Below are positions 24,538 to 35,116 of a stretch of 64,000 nucleotides of DNA, one piece after another. The notes under the pieces are model-generated. The model searched no databases and was not told the origin of the DNA. It was given only the letters and a program-made list of their open reading frames with translations. Where the stretch lies: the NCBI GenBank assembly GCA_034401135.1, contig JAWZSP010000005.1, positions 2,976,001 through 3,040,000 on the forward strand, in the 5' to 3' direction. Source of the stretch: Volutella citrinella. Lineage: Eukaryota; Ascomycota; Sordariomycetes; Hypocreales; Nectriaceae. The position numbers were made by a program, and so were the translations under genes. Position 1 is the first letter of the stretch, and each line of letters begins with the position of its first letter.

Positions 24538-25318
24538 ATGTTCGAAAACTGTCGCATCCTGCAATTCTGGCGCAAGCCGGCGCCTGGATACGAGAGCATG
24601 CCGGGCAGCTTCCGCGACTACGACGACGAGGAGGCCACCGAGACATCGACCCTGCTGGAGAGGGGCCATGTAAAGGTGAAGCGCTTCTGGGATGGCTTCA
24701 TCGACTTTGCCTTCCAGGGCAATATTCTCCAGATTGCCTTTGGCTTGATGTTCGTCCTCATCCAACGCCCGTGACAGAAGTAGTTACCCGATTGACACGG
24801 CGATGATAGCCTCGCGTCCGCCTTCACAGACCTGGTCAAGTCCTTTGTGAGCGACATCCTGATGCCGCCGCTCTCCATCATACTCCCTCTCAATCGCAAC
24901 ATGGAGGAGAAGTTTGCCGTCCTGCGCTCAGGCCCCAACCGCAACCAGACCACGGGATACAACACGCTTCACCAGGCTCAGGACGATGGCGCCGTCGTGC
25001 TGGCATACGGGTACGTGAATATCCTCTTGTGATGTCACTCTTCTCCAAGTCCGTCAAGCTTACCCGGGTAGCTCTTTCATCAACCACATCATCTCATTCT
25101 GCATGCTGGGGCTGGCTCTGTATGCCCTCGCTCACCTGTACACGCTCGCTTCAAGCGACCCAATCATCAAGCATACCAAGAAGTGCAAGTACTGCCGGAA
25201 GTGGATCAACGAGAAGGTAAGCCATTCTTCGGAATGCCCAAGGAGCGCCGACTGATGTGTAGCCTAGGCCAAGCGATGCGTCGAGTGTACGAGTTGGCAG
25301 GACGGCCGAGAGGACTAG
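24538..25318 (+). CDS. MscL-type large-conductance mechanosensitive channel
   Basis: MscL is a membrane-tension-gated release channel best known from bacteria; fungal homologues exist but are little studied. Exons are 24538-24749, 24810-25010, 25072-25216 and 25268-25318, giving 202 residues. A fungal N-terminal extension of about 50 residues (acidic, DYDDEEATE) precedes the core. TM1 reads FQGNILQIAFGLILASAFT, followed by VKSFVSDILMPPLS, the MscL signature region. The loop is hydrophilic, and TM2 is INHIISFCMLGLALYALAH. The tail carries two CxxC knuckles, CKYC and CVEC, followed by TSWQ, like the zinc-ribbon-like tail I recall from some bacterial MscL proteins. The three introns argue against recent bacterial DNA. 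The first donor (GTTCGT) is weak, but the join GLI-LASAFTD is convincing. Confidence 0.9.
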
Positions 25319-25688
25319 GCTTACAGCCGAGGTTCTTGTTGCTCTCGAGCCCAAAACGCATATTACGCGCGGATCTGCTTGTATTTCATCATGCAGGTTA
25401 CACGAGGGTTTTAGGATAGGAACTCTGGCACTGGCGTTCAACGCTGGTAATGTTTGACGCTGCTTAGCATATGTTCAACACCCAGCAAAGGATAGGGGCG
25501 CTTGATGGTTATAATTATTGCAACTTTTTTACTCCAATTTCATTGAACAAGACTAGAATCGCTGTTAAATAAATCATCGGGGTGGGCGTGAAGATGGCCC
25601 CAACAGTGGCGTATTAGTACATGATTAATAGTGTCCATTACTCCCAACGCTCCGTCGTACAAATGTTCTCCAGGGCAAGCGAACCCCC
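25319..25688. other. Convergent intergenic region
   Basis: This AT-richer DNA separates the MscL stop (+) from the stop of the GPI protein (-). No feature was recognised. Confidence 0.45.
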
Positions 25689-26441
25689 TCACAGCACTAG
25701 CGCTCCGCCAACCACCGCAGCAAGACCCGCGGCGGCCATGACGGCACCCTGCGTGACCATGGGAGCAGCGGCGTTCCCGGAAGTGCTCGAGGCCGCCGTC
25801 GACTGAGCCGAACCGGAGCTGGAGTCGGTCTTGGCGGGCGTGGCGGCGCCGGTCGCCTCAGCGGCGGAGGACCCGGGCCCGGCGGTCGCGGTCGCGGACA
25901 ACTTGTCGGCGCCGGCGGTGATGGTGGCGGGTTGGAAAAACGTCAAGTAGCCCGTAACCGTCTCGGTCGAGGCGGTGCTCTCGGAATGACCGTCCATGGC
26001 CTCGTTGAGGGTGAAGCTGCAGACAGCAACCTCGGGGGAGCTGGTCAGCTTGCAGCCAATGTCGTTCTCGCTACTCAGTATCAGCGAGGTGCTCACTCAG
26101 CGGCCAAACGGCACAAAAATTAAAAATGATAATAATAAAAAAGTCCAGACGTACTAAACGCCACCTGTTTCGTCGTCGGCGGGCTCGGCGGTCCTGGACA
26201 TGTGGAAAGACATGGTGGACGGCCCCTGGATGAACTTCTGGTCCTTGGGGATGCCGCACTCATCCGAGGCTTGGTCCTTGGGGCAGTTGATGATGTAGGT
26301 TGTGGCCTCGGCATTCGCTTCCACCACAGAGGCGTGGATGCGCTGCTGGTCGCCGACGGGCAGGAAGATGCCGACAGTGACGGACTGGGCGGCGGCCAGG
26401 GCAGCGCCGGAGGCGACGAGGAGGGCGGAAGGGCGAACCAT
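25689..26441 (-). CDS. Small secreted GPI-anchored cell-surface protein A
   Basis: Exons are 26441-26155 and 26070-25689 with an 84-bp intron (donor GTACGT), giving 222 residues. A signal peptide (MVRPSALLVASGAALAAAQS) is followed by a small domain with Cys residues. The pattern ATTYIINCPKD then QGPSTMSFH continues after the intron into ENDIGCKL and VAVCSFTLNE. A long Ala/Ser/Thr/Gly-rich region probably carries O-glycans. It ends in a GPI signal, with small residues near SGNAAA and a hydrophobic end AVVGGALVL. The family is common in Pezizomycotina, but I know no defined function. It resembles the divergent gene at 29426. Confidence 0.8.
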
Positions 26442-29425
26442 GGTGGTAAAGACTGTTAATTAGGCGCGAAAAACGAGGGAAATCTGGTCGGTGGTGGCGA
26501 TGTTGGGTTGAATGAGCGACGGGGGCAGCGCAGCAACTACACAAGAACGACGGGATGCAAAAAGAGGGAGAAGTGGGTGATTTTGATTGAAGCATAATCT
26601 CTAAAATAATCGCTATTCTATGACGGTAGTATTACCAATCGGGTCTTTGTCAAGGATCGCCTCGCGTGACAGGGGCGGCACAAGTGATCCGATGCCTCTG
26701 GCACTGCCATGTTCGAAGGAGGCACCGTTAAAATTAGGGAGGAGGCTGCGCTGGAAGCCCGGGTTTAGTGGCAAAGTGCTAGTTTCCGTCGAGGCCTGTG
26801 CATTGAGATGTGGGATGGGAGGAGAATGCCATGGACAAGATTTGAGGAGGAACGGAGAGAAGTCGGTGATTATCTCGATGGGGTTTTTACATGATATTAG
26901 GAAGTTGAGCAATGCGTGACGAGACTGGTGGGATTCTGGGGAGTGATGCAGTGGCAGCGGGTGTGGCTGGCCGTTGGTTCCAATAGCGCAGAGCCTGTGC
27001 CAACGTCGTTTTCATCCCGTCACAGGGGGGGGGCCCCAAGGCACGGGGCTGAGAGTCATGATGATGGAGTGAGGCGAATAATAAAGCAAGTGGACGGGGA
27101 CGAGGGATGGGGGAGTCTGGAGTGTTTGGAAAATCTCGAAGTTTGTCGGCGCAGAGGCGATCCATCATGCAAACAGCCCACGCACCGAGACGGTGACGAG
27201 CCAAGCCAATGTGCGGAAGCCAAGCAGAAAAGAGGCTCAAGCCCTGATGATCAGTCAGAGTCACAGGAAAAAGATGGCCGTTACAGTCGAGTCGGTCAGT
27301 CGTCACGTCACATCAACGGGTCAAAGAGGCCAACGGTAGATGAGGCTCCCGTCACGCCCTCTCCGTTCGCCGGCGGGCGGCCAGCTTGGCGGCAGTCTGG
27401 GCAAGTCTGGGCGGACATGTGCGCAACGATTCGGCAGTAATTAGGGGAGCAGCGGCGGCAGCGGCATTCATCAGGCGTGCGTGTGTGCTGTGTTGTGTTG
27501 CAGGCCGAGCCGCGGGCGCAGAAGGGAGCGCACAGCGCATTGAGCGAATGCTTGGCCCGCTGCTTGGCTGATTCGACCCAAGACAGCCCAAGACGCTCGG
27601 TGGGACGGCCTTGGCTGCTGGCCAAGCTGGCTCAGCCGGCCTTCGTTGCGGGCGATGTCATCAAACCGCAATTTGGCGTGCGCCAAGAGACGCCCTATTA
27701 CCACAGCAGAACAGCCGCTGTGACTGAGTGACCGCCGCCGCCGCCAACGAGCGCGCTTCGGACTTTTGGAGGGCTGCAGCCTGCTGGGCCTGCCCTCGCC
27801 TCGGTCTGGCGGTGGGGCGCCCAGCGCGTAGCGCCAAACAGCAGCACGATTCCATTGGGGACCTGCTGAGCGCCGGCGGGAGGGCATTTTAACCATAAAC
27901 CATAAGAGTGTCCAAAGCGGTGGGGGGCTTGGGGGGGCGGCAAGTGAGCTCACACTCGGGCTTGGTACGGAGGAGGCGGCGATCAATGATGGTGTTTGTT
28001 TCTTGCCCATAGCTCCTGAAGGGCGTGCCGCGCCTTTCCCATCTCGCCCTGGATCAAGGCTCGGCGGCGGTGGGGACGTCTTGGCCTTGCGTCGTTGTCT
28101 GCCAGCAGAGGCTCCGAGAGTTTTTGGCTGGGGGCTTGGCAGGCCGGCGACTTTTTGAATACTTTTTTTTTTGCCTTGTCCGGCAATTCTTGTTGGCTGA
28201 GGTTACGGTTCCGCATCGCTGGCGTCCGCTGCGGGCTCCATAACCCAAAAAGCCAAAGCATCCAATGCCTCAAGCCCTGTAGGTTCCGTCCATTAGTTCT
28301 GAGGCGTATCTGTGCCATTGGCCCGTAGACGGATTACGATGGGCCACGCAGCAGGCTGTTCGCCCTATGAAACTGTGAAACTGCTAGGCCAGTTTGGCAA
28401 GTTCGGGTTGGGCTGGTTGGAGGGTTGCAGGCATGCTTCAGTCTTTGTCGATCTCCAGTTCCTTCCGCAACGGCAGTCGCTAGCAATTGCCTGCCCCTGG
28501 ACCCGGACCTGGACTTGGACCTGACCCTGGGTGCAGCAACTTCTTCCAATAGTCCCGTCACTGGCGGCTCTGCAACACATGCCTGGACACGGCACCACAG
28601 CTTATTATCAATCATTCCCTCCCAATGTCCCATCCATCCCCATCACCCCTCCCCCCTCCTCCTCGTGACCCCCCTGGGTCGACTTGGCACTCGGGCTCGG
28701 CAGGCTGCGAGGCGAGGCTTGGCGTCTGGAATCCGCCGCGCCCAGCTCCCGCCGAGCCTTGGCGTGGTGACGCCGAGCGCGAGCGCCCAGGAGGCCAGTG
28801 GAGGAAGTCGGGCGCATCCCGCCCCGGTGTGCCAGAATTGGGCCCGTAACCCCAGCAGTGCCAGCAACCCAGAGCAGAGAGTGAGGGCCAAGCCAAGCCA
28901 CCGACACGGAGACACGGAGAGCTTGGAGGGCCCTGGTGATGGAGCTGGCGCCTTATTAGACTCGTCTCGCCGCCGCCCTCTCGCCGCTTCTCGTGGGACC
29001 ATGTGCTGGTAGCTGCTGCCCCTGCCTGGCTGCCATGAGCCGATAAAGAAGTGAAGCCATCTTCATCTCTTTCTGAGAGCATCTCTTCTCCGTCTGCTGT
29101 CTGGCTAGGCTGACGATCCAACTGATACTCCGTCGCTCCCTGCATTCCCGTCCGCACGCACTCCGCCGACTACCGCCCACGTCTCCAGCTCTCCCGCATC
29201 GGTGCGCCGTTGCGACGGCCGCCTCACAACCTTGCTCGGTGCTGTTGGTGTTGTTGCTGCCACCATCGTCGCAGCAGTTGCACCTCGCCTCGACGCTCCT
29301 CACCTAATGCTGCCTGTGCAGTGCAGCCAGCCGAAGACCAGGGAAGCTCACGAGCACGCACCTTCGACCTGATACGCTCTCCACAGAAATTATCACCCTG
29401 TTGATCCCTGTCGCCCCGAGTGCGA
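26442..29425. other. 3-kb divergent intergenic region
   Basis: The region separates the starts of GPI protein A (minus) and B (plus). It is GC-rich with many overlapping open frames on both strands and no recognisable family. The final several hundred bases before 29426 are C/T-rich, probably a long leader. I find no supportable gene. Confidence 0.45.
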
Positions 29426-30215
29426 ATGCCTACACCACTACGCCTGCTGCCATTGCTGGCGCTGTGCGCTCCCGTGGCCTGCGCGAAGCCTCCAGCTGTC
29501 ACCACTGCTCCCATCTATCTCCCCCACTACAGCCAGGAGTCGTGGTCCTTGTTTCGAGGCAGCATCCTTGGTAGCGTATGTTGCCCTATCCAGACATCCT
29601 TGCCCCATCACCATCTCTCGCCGCAAGCTGGCTGACTCTCCAACCCGCATTAGGACCCCCCAGCGAGACAGACGACCTACACCATATTTTGCCCCGACGA
29701 CCCTCCGGCCTGCAAACTGTCGTTGGAGTTTCCCTTTGTTTTTGTCGAGGGGCCCGACACCATCAAGTTCCACGGCACTTACACTTCGACTTAGTACGCT
29801 ACCCAATCCCTGCATCACGCTGCTGCATTACTGACGCCCACGTTCTAGCATTGCCAACCTCGAATGCGACCTCAAGGGTACGACGGCAGCCACCTGCTCC
29901 GGCTACTCCAGCTTCAAGAAAGGCTACGATGACGGCGTCCACTCGGGCCCGACCGAGGTGTCCTGGACGTCCACTTACACCGGATCCGAGGTCCAGTGGG
30001 GCGTCCTGACCATGGCCGACATGCCCAAGAAGACGGACGACTCTTACGCAATAACCGGCACTGTGCCCTACGGCAGGTCTTCTCCGACGAACGATATCGT
30101 CGATAATTCGGAGGCACTGTACGGTTCGGCGGGTGCCAGCGTGTTCGAACATGTGCGGACGGCCGCCGCCGCCGCCGCCGCGCTAACTACGGCCATGGCC
30201 ATGGTCTGGCTATGA
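29426..30215 (+). CDS. Small secreted GPI-anchored cell-surface protein B
   Basis: Exons are 29426-29575, 29654-29793 and 29849-30215, giving 218 residues. The ATG at 29426 opens a signal peptide (MPTPLRLLPLLALCAPVACA). The mature part has RQTTYTIFCPDD, then VEGPDTIKFHGTY, then after the second intron IANLECDLKGTTAATCSG. An Ala-rich hydrophobic tail (AAAAAAALTTAMAMVWL) looks like a GPI signal. The two intron joins close the frame and keep the Cys pattern. The segment TTYxIxCPxD...(E/Q)GPxTxxFH is shared with GPI protein A. The function is unknown; it is probably part of the wall or extracellular surface. Confidence 0.78.
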
Positions 30216-31246
30216 CTTTTTGGAGGCACAATAATAGGAACTGGAAAGGATTTGATACCCACTAGTAACGACATGGAGCGACGGTGTTTCGGCATGGCGA
30301 TTTGAATTTCACACAAAGAGAAGGGGGAGGGCATGGCGGGCGCATCACGGCATTTGCATACACCAAGAAGAACAAAAGAATGGGACCATCCCCAGGACAC
30401 GAGTAAATGGATTGGCAAGGGGACGTAAAATGCGAATGGGGTAGATTCCTATGCACACATACTCTTTGAACAAGCCGGGAGGGCAATTGCATCCTTCTCG
30501 CAGCATCTGGCTCCCATTGTCCTATCGACCTTGCGTTTCTCGCCAGCGCGGCATCTCATCCGAGAGCAAGCCGGTTATTTCGGACCACAGACATCTAGAA
30601 CAGGCCGTGGTTCATTGACTCAGCTTGGGCTGTGGGTCTCGCCTCGGTAATCCGTGAATATGTCCACCGGGATGGACTACGCAAGCTTCACTGTGAGTGG
30701 ACCTGACCCTAGGCCGATACCTCGTAGGAACCTGGAAAGAACTTCTCCTGATAGATAAATCTAATACTCAAGAATGCATTAAATTTAGCGACCCTAAATG
30801 TGAAGAGTTCCTAACCCTTTGTTCTCCTAATGCAATTCTTCTGCTGCCTAAACCTAAGCCTAACTCCTTATTATACGAGCATAATCCGGAGACCTTGATG
30901 GGCAAGGAGACCGCCAGTTGCTGCACAGGCGCGAGTTATTTTCCAGAGGCCGAAAGGGTAGAGGATCAAATCTTGGTTGACTTTGCCAGGTGCAGCAACT
31001 AACTGGTAGATGGTCAACAGCACCTTGAGGGACCGTTGTCTAAAAAAGTCAAAGGATAGCGCTGGGGAGCTAGGTTAAGAAACCAGAATTGTGTACAAAT
31101 ACGTGCCGTCGCCGCTTCCCAGGACGTCAACTCACTCACCCATCATCACTTGCGTCCTTCACTCGCCCTTCATCCGACGTCTGGTCCTTCACTCACCCTT
31201 CAACCCTTCCTTGCTTCTTATCACTGAGCGCAGCCAGCAACCAGCC
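30216..31246. other. Intergenic with anomalous A-rich open segment
   Basis: About 30690-31002 is open in one frame without an ATG and differs in codon use from the neighbours (many CTA, CCT, TTA, AAT). It may be a relic of a mobile element or of another gene; no family is recognised. The rest is presumably the promoter of the lactonase-like gene. Confidence 0.35.
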
Positions 31247-32344
31247 ATGACTGCCATCACCCACCTCGACATGTTCGTGATGAACACGAACTTGAACTAC
31301 TTCGATACCGTGCCGCAGATGCACAAGGACGCTCCGTCTATATCTCTGCTGGGGTTCCACCCCGACTTCCAAGCCGTCACCGGGGTCGATCCCCGGGTGA
31401 AGAAGGTTGCTGAACTGCCGTGGGAGGCCTTCTACGGCGTCGGGCTATACTACCAGCCGATGAACATGATGTTCGTCACGCCGCAGTATGACCCCGAACA
31501 GACGGCGCCCAACATCACCGTGGTCTACCTGGCCGACTACGGCATCTCGACGACGCGGTTTCCAATCATGTCGTACCCGAACGCTGGAGACTCATACTGG
31601 CCGCCGGGGCAGAGCAGGGAGTACTCGACGGCGACCACCATCTACGCCGACCAGGGGAACATGGACCAGCCCCCGCAGCTGGTCGAGGTCGACACCAAGT
31701 GGGCGAGGTCGAGGGTCATCCTCAACAACTTCTTTGGCCGCCCCTTCTCGTCCATCAACGACGTCCGGCAGCACCGGGGCACCGGAGACCTGTGGTTCAC
31801 CGACAGCAACTACGGTCACCTGCGAGGGCTGCGCCCGAAGCCCGAGCTGCCCAACATGATATACCGCTTCAACCCGACGACGGGCTCCGTCACGGCGGTG
31901 GCCGACGACCTCGTGCAGCCGTACGCGCTCGAGTTCACGGTGGACCAGCGGACGCTCTTCGTCAGCGACACGGGCATGTTCGGCAAGGAGGTGGACCCGC
32001 TCGGCCGGTCCGCCATCTACTCGTACGACGTGCTGGGCAAGAGGGTGCTCGGGCCCAAGAGGCTGTTCGCGTACGTCGACTCCGGGGCCGCGACGTCGTT
32101 GCACACCGACCTCAACGGCAACGTCTGGGCCGCCACCGGCGACGGCATCACCGTGTGGGACTACACGGGCATGCTGCTGGGCAAGGTGTACGTCGGCAAG
32201 CCCATCAGGAGCTTCCTGCTGGCCCCGACCAAGATCTTCATCTTCACCGGGAAGCAGCTGTGGGTGATTGAGCGGACCCAGGTCAGGCCCAGGGAGACGT
32301 GCAAGATCTGGAGGCTGGGGTGCAACGGCGAGTCCAAGGGCTAG
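31247..32344 (+). CDS. SMP-30/gluconolactonase-like beta-propeller protein
   Basis: This is a single-exon gene of 365 residues; the frame is open upstream to a GTG, but the first ATG is 31247 (start MTAITHLDMF). The features fit the six-bladed SMP-30/lactonohydrolase fold: SSINDVRQH followed by GDLWFTDSNYG (metal-binding Asn and Asp region), QPYALEFTVDQRTLFVSDTG, and HTDLNGNVWAATGDGITVWD near the end. Such enzymes hydrolyse lactones or act on sugar acids; the actual substrate is unknown. There is no signal peptide, although many fungal relatives are secreted, so it is likely cytosolic. It converges on the Prm10-like gene (277 bp between stops). Confidence 0.85.
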   Translation: MTAITHLDMFVMNTNLNYFDTVPQMHKDAPSISLLGFHPDFQAVTGVDPRVKKVAELPWEAFYGVGLYYQPMNMMFVTPQYDPEQTAPNITVVYLADYGISTTRFPIMSYPNAGDSYWPPGQSREYSTATTIYADQGNMDQPPQLVEVDTKWARSRVILNNFFGRPFSSINDVRQHRGTGDLWFTDSNYGHLRGLRPKPELPNMIYRFNPTTGSVTAVADDLVQPYALEFTVDQRTLFVSDTGMFGKEVDPLGRSAIYSYDVLGKRVLGPKRLFAYVDSGAATSLHTDLNGNVWAATGDGITVWDYTGMLLGKVYVGKPIRSFLLAPTKIFIFTGKQLWVIERTQVRPRETCKIWRLGCNGESKG

Positions 32345-32621
32345 TGTGTTAGTTGGCATTTGAATTCGAAACCCGCTGCCCAGGAACTGTCCTGCATTGC
32401 TGTGCGTAACTTGTCCGTTTTGCCGTGGTCTCGACTTGGCCAGCCATTGTGTCACCGACTCTGAAGACATGACATCCCAAACCGATCAAATCCAGGATCA
32501 AAGGTTAATAAAGACATATATCTATGAACTTTTGTACAGCGCCGAATCTCTCTCCGCGAATGCCAGTGTGCTACAGGAACCTTACGCCACGTTTGAGGTT
32601 AAACCCAAACCAAATGCAAAC

Positions 32622-35116
32622 CTAGAAACTGAACAACCCGCTCCGTCGCTTGCCGAGAGGATACACAATCAACGCGCTCATAAAAAGACCAACAGCAATG
32701 CCAATGGCAATCTGAATCATCCTTGCCGCGACAGCAAAAACCATGGTGTTGATGTCTTCGCCCGGCCTGTACTCGACCGAGGTGCCGTTCCCAGTCACCG
32801 CCTGTGTAGAGTTTGTGAGCATGTTGGCCGTGCTCAAGCCGCTGAGAAGGCCTCCGGTCGAGGCCAGTCCACCGGGCACCTGTGTAAAGATGGCAGGGAT
32901 GAGAGTGGCTGCGGCAACGCCATGTCGGATCCGGGAATACAGGTTCGCCAGGACGCCAACGGACAGGGCGCCCAGCGTGCTGGCGATTTGCGGGCTGGCC
33001 ACAAACCTGACGCTGCTGAAATAGTTTACAATGTAGCCAGCAAAGGCGATGAGCAGCATGACGGGCATCTGGCGCCATTTGGCCTGGTACAGCATGCTGA
33101 TGCAGATGATGAACGGGGGGACAAAGGCAAAGGAGACGTAGGGGTTCATCGGGTTTCTGCAGGTGGTGTCGGACGTCGGGTTGCTGTCGAACAGACCGTA
33201 GAGCGCGGCGCCGACGGTGATGCCGAATCCGAGCAGCAGAGAGTAGATGATGGCGTAGACGATGCGGACGGAGCCTGCGATGATGGCCCGAGACTGGAGC
33301 TCGAGGGCCGAACACACTGCGGGAGTCGGACTTTGGTCAGCAGCTGGTCTACTTGCAACAAGGGAAAACGACGACTGGATCACTCACAAACCATATAACC
33401 AGGGAGCAGCATGACGATACCCCCCTGGGCAACCGCCGAGAAACAAAACAGATCCCCGCCCTTGATGCTGCCAAAGGCCCGGGCCAGGAAACTAACGAGA
33501 ACCGTCGCGCTGACCTCGAGGACATTGGTGTACAGGTTCGACTTGGGCGCCACGATGAGCTGCAGGAACCCCACGAGGCTGCCGAGGCAGAAGCACAGCG
33601 GCAGGTCGATGGGCCGGGCCTTGAACGAAAAGGGCGCGGCCGTGACGCTCGTCAGGCCGAAGATGAGGACCCGCAGCCACGGATTGAACTTGTCCTTGCG
33701 GTTGATGAGGTCCTCGAGCCGGTGGGTGGCCTCCTCGACGCCGATGACGTCGTGCATGACCTCCTTGTAGATGAGGTGGACGTCCTTGAGCTTGCCGAGG
33801 TCGATGCCCTGCGCCGTTCGCACGATGCGCACCTCGGTCGTGTGCAGAGACTTGTCGTCGAACGAGACGATCATGCAGCCCGGCAGGTACAGGAACTGGC
33901 CGTCAATCTCGAGCACCCGCGCCGTCATGCCGAGATACTCCTCCAGGCGGTGCGTGGGCGCCCCGAACAGCATCAGCGCCCGGCACAGCTTGATGATGTA
34001 CTCCTGGCGGGAGAGCGTCTCGGCAATGTGCACCGTGATCCGCGCCTCCTCCTTCTGCCAAAAGGTGCTCAGCCGTCCCGCGCTCCCCGTCCGCCGGTGC
34101 TTCTTCTTGGGCGTCGTCCTCCCGTCCTTGGTCGTCGCCGGGTTGGCCAGCCGCGCCGACGCCTCGACCAGGTTCGCCAGCGTGTCCTGCGACCGGTTCT
34201 GCTCGTACCACTTCTTCTTGGGCGTGGCCGCCCCCGACCCGGATCCCGGCGTGCTCTGGCCCCCGAGCGAGATCATGGAGCTCCGGTTATGCATCGTGGC
34301 GAACTCGGGCGGCTTGTAGAGTTTGAGCAGCTGGGAGAGCACGCTTCCACGGTACTGCTCTGGAGGGGGGACGTTATAGACTCCGTCGAACTGGCCATCG
34401 TTGAGCTCGTCCAGGAGAGTCTGTTCGCTGCTGTTGGGGTCCTTGGAAGGACCGGCGACGGCCGCATCATGGGATGATGACGGCTCAGAGTCGGCACTAG
34501 GTCCAAAGCGCTGCGTGTGGGCGCGGACGAGGTTGAAGGCCTCTTCCCTCAGAGCAGGCCTGAGCTCGTCCGTCTCCGTCTGCTCCGAGTCGTCACGAGA
34601 ATGGCCAAATCCGCTAAAATCCCGGAGCGGGATGCTGCTGTCGGTGTCGCGCATTAGTCCACCCTCGCTGGTGGCCGTTTCGGCATTGGACTCGAGGGAG
34701 ATCCGAGAGTCGGAGGCGTGTGAGTTTCTCCGAAGCTTCTCGGCCATCTTCTTGGCCCTTTCCTGCGCGGCAGCGGCAGCGGAGAGAGACTGCTTGGATT
34801 CCAGGTCCATCAAGCCCTGCTCGAGGTCCTTGGTGGTGGTGATGGAGTTGGCCGAGTTCCCGCGCAACACAGACGGCCGAGGCTTCGCAACCACGGCAGG
34901 GTCCCGGTGCTCCGGCACCGCCGCGGGCACATTTGCGGGAAGGATCTTGGGGGGCTGGTTCAGGGCTGCTGTGCTGTTGAAACGTACGCGGCCCTTCTCC
35001 TTCCTCATGGCAGCAGACTCGGCTGGAGACCCAGGCTCCTCGACTGAAGGGATTCCAGGCCGGAACTCGGGTCCGGGGTCAGGGTCATCTGGTGACGATG
35101 TTGAGGATCCGTCCAT
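32622..35116 (-). CDS. Prm10-like membrane protein with ThrE domain
   Basis: Exons are 35116-33388 and 33316-32622 with a 71-bp intron, giving 807 residues. A long Ser/Pro-rich cytosolic N-terminus (about 400 residues) precedes the ThrE/DUF1212 module. Family signatures are SRQEYIIKLCRALMLFGAPTH, EYLGMTARVLEIDGQFLYLPG and RLEDLINRKDKFNPWLRV. After these come about ten membrane segments, including LPGYMVLCSALELQSR at the exon join. The last helices run through MVFAVAARMIQIAIGIAVGL. Bacterial ThrE exports threonine; yeast Prm10 is pheromone-induced and its transport function is unproven. The frame extends to a TTG at 35128, but the first ATG is 35116. Confidence 0.9.

Noticed and set aside
31592..32470. 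Long minus-strand frame opposite the lactonase gene
   Set aside because: It is the antisense shadow of a GC3-rich gene; composition (Arg, Val, His, Pro) is that of a shadow.
33353..34477. Plus-strand frame of 374 codons opposite the Prm10-like gene
   Set aside because: Antisense shadow; rich in Arg, Leu and Val, with no domain.
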